In this document: one piece after another, positions 5,602 to 5,958 of the stretch | Numbering within the stretch: position 1 is the first letter of the stretch | How the letters are laid out: each line of letters begins with the position of its first letter | DNA from: Erginobacter sp964465735 | Lineage (GTDB): Bacteria > Auribacterota > Erginobacteria > Erginobacterales > Erginobacteraceae | DNA: 5,958 bases | Direction of reading: 5' to 3' | NCBI GenBank assembly: GCA_964465735.1 | Contig: CAYXKT010000150.1 | Span: 1-5,958, forward strand | Position numbers and translations under genes: made by a program | The notes under the pieces: model-generated | The model's input: only the letters and a program-made list of their open reading frames with translations | Told to the model about the DNA's origin: nothing | Databases searched by the model: none

Positions 5602-5644
5602 AAAAAAATACCCCCCGCCTCAAAGAGGCGGGGGGTATTTTTTT
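5602..5644. terminator. Bidirectional rho-independent terminator, perfect 20-bp stem
   Basis: The arms 5602-5621 and 5625-5644 are perfectly complementary around an AAA loop. The stem has an 11-bp GC-rich part (CCCCCCGCCTC with GAGGCGGGGGG) and its base is A-T, giving a T-run after the hairpin on both strands (seven on plus, eight on minus). It begins six bases beyond the TRL-like stop and should end that minus-strand transcript; it would also stop plus-strand transcription coming from the operon or the element. Confidence 0.9.
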
Positions 5645-5649
5645 AAAAA

Positions 5650-5958
5650 TTACTCCCCGTAAACCGTGGTGATCGTCTCCGCGTAAACGCCGAGGATGCT
5701 CATATAAGAGACATCCACGTGGTTGATTCGGGTAATCCCTGCCAACTTAGCCGCGGTATTGATGCTGGCATCACCAGTGGCGACTAAAATAATCCCGGTG
5801 GCTTTTGACTGACCAACCTTGGAGAAACCCACCGACATATCGCCAATGGCACCAGGTCCGTGAACACTGGTATAGACCGCGCCCAAAACCGGGGCTCCGG
5901 AAGGGGATACGCAACCGGTCAGCGCGACCACCAGCACTGCCAGCATTCCAAGAACAAC
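5650..5958 (-). CDS. TRL-like family lipoprotein (5' end outside the window)
   Basis: The frame is open from the window edge to a TAA at 5650-5652. The first visible ATG (5946-5944) is probably internal, since VVLG codons precede it in frame and the basic start of a signal peptide is missing. Numbered from that Met, the hydrophobic run MLAVLVVALTGC carries a lipobox LTGC (lipid-modified Cys 12), so the protein is expected to be a lipoprotein anchored to the cell envelope. The rest matches the TRL-like family of small bacterial lipoproteins: GAVYTSVHGPGA (22-33), KVGQSKATGI (43-52), VATGDASINTAAKLAGI (55-71), a VDV strand, then ILGVYAETITTVYGE at the C-terminus. Length (about 105-110 residues) is typical. 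Function is unknown. It converges on the four-gene operon and is separated from it by the strong terminator. Confidence 0.8.
   Translation of the reverse strand, partial: VVLGMLAVLVVALTGCVSPSGAPVLGAVYTSVHGPGAIGDMSVGFSKVGQSKATGIILVATGDASINTAAKLAGITRINHVDVSYMSILGVYAETITTVYGE

Overview
The window looks like chromosomal DNA from a Gram-negative bacterium, probably an uncultured lineage. The genes are GC-rich. There is a lipoprotein with a lipobox, a secreted protein with a cleavable signal peptide and a polytopic GT-C type glycosyltransferase, and the spacers carry palindromic and heptameric repeats of a kind common in environmental genomes. No gene here fixes the phylum; Desulfobacterota or Omnitrophota would fit but this is a guess.

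Bases 1-390 are non-coding apart from a possible 25-residue C-terminal tail of an upstream gene (3-80). They hold a phased heptamer repeat (132-187), a rho-independent terminator (223-247) closing whatever lies upstream, and a likely promoter with a perfect TATAAT (344-349) followed at once by a perfect GC hairpin (351-365).

Bases 391-4792 form a plus-strand operon of four genes. The first (391-1857) is the most notable: an archaeo-eukaryotic-type primase catalytic domain fused to a C-terminal cysteine region resembling the iron-sulfur domain of the primase large subunit PriL. After a 33-bp gap come a GT39-like membrane glycosyltransferase (1891-3747), a small secreted protein (3744-4298) and a DUF1893/TM1506-like protein (4295-4792). 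The last three genes are coupled by ATGA overlaps. No shared pathway is obvious: a nucleic-acid enzyme is linked to envelope proteins and a deaminase-fold protein of unknown role.

Bases 4793-5649 contain no convincing gene and are packed with repeats: a 143-bp imperfect palindrome (4805-4947), a short heptamer tract (4961-4981), a small hairpin (4984-5009), and a 422-bp element bounded by 28-bp terminal inverted repeats (5016-5437) with no transposase, whose interior is a chain of GC-rich hairpins. This looks like a non-autonomous or decayed insertion element, perhaps carrying a structured RNA. A perfect 20-bp bidirectional terminator (5602-5644) closes the region. Beyond it, on the minus strand, is the 3' part of a TRL-like lipoprotein gene (5650-5958) whose start lies outside the window.
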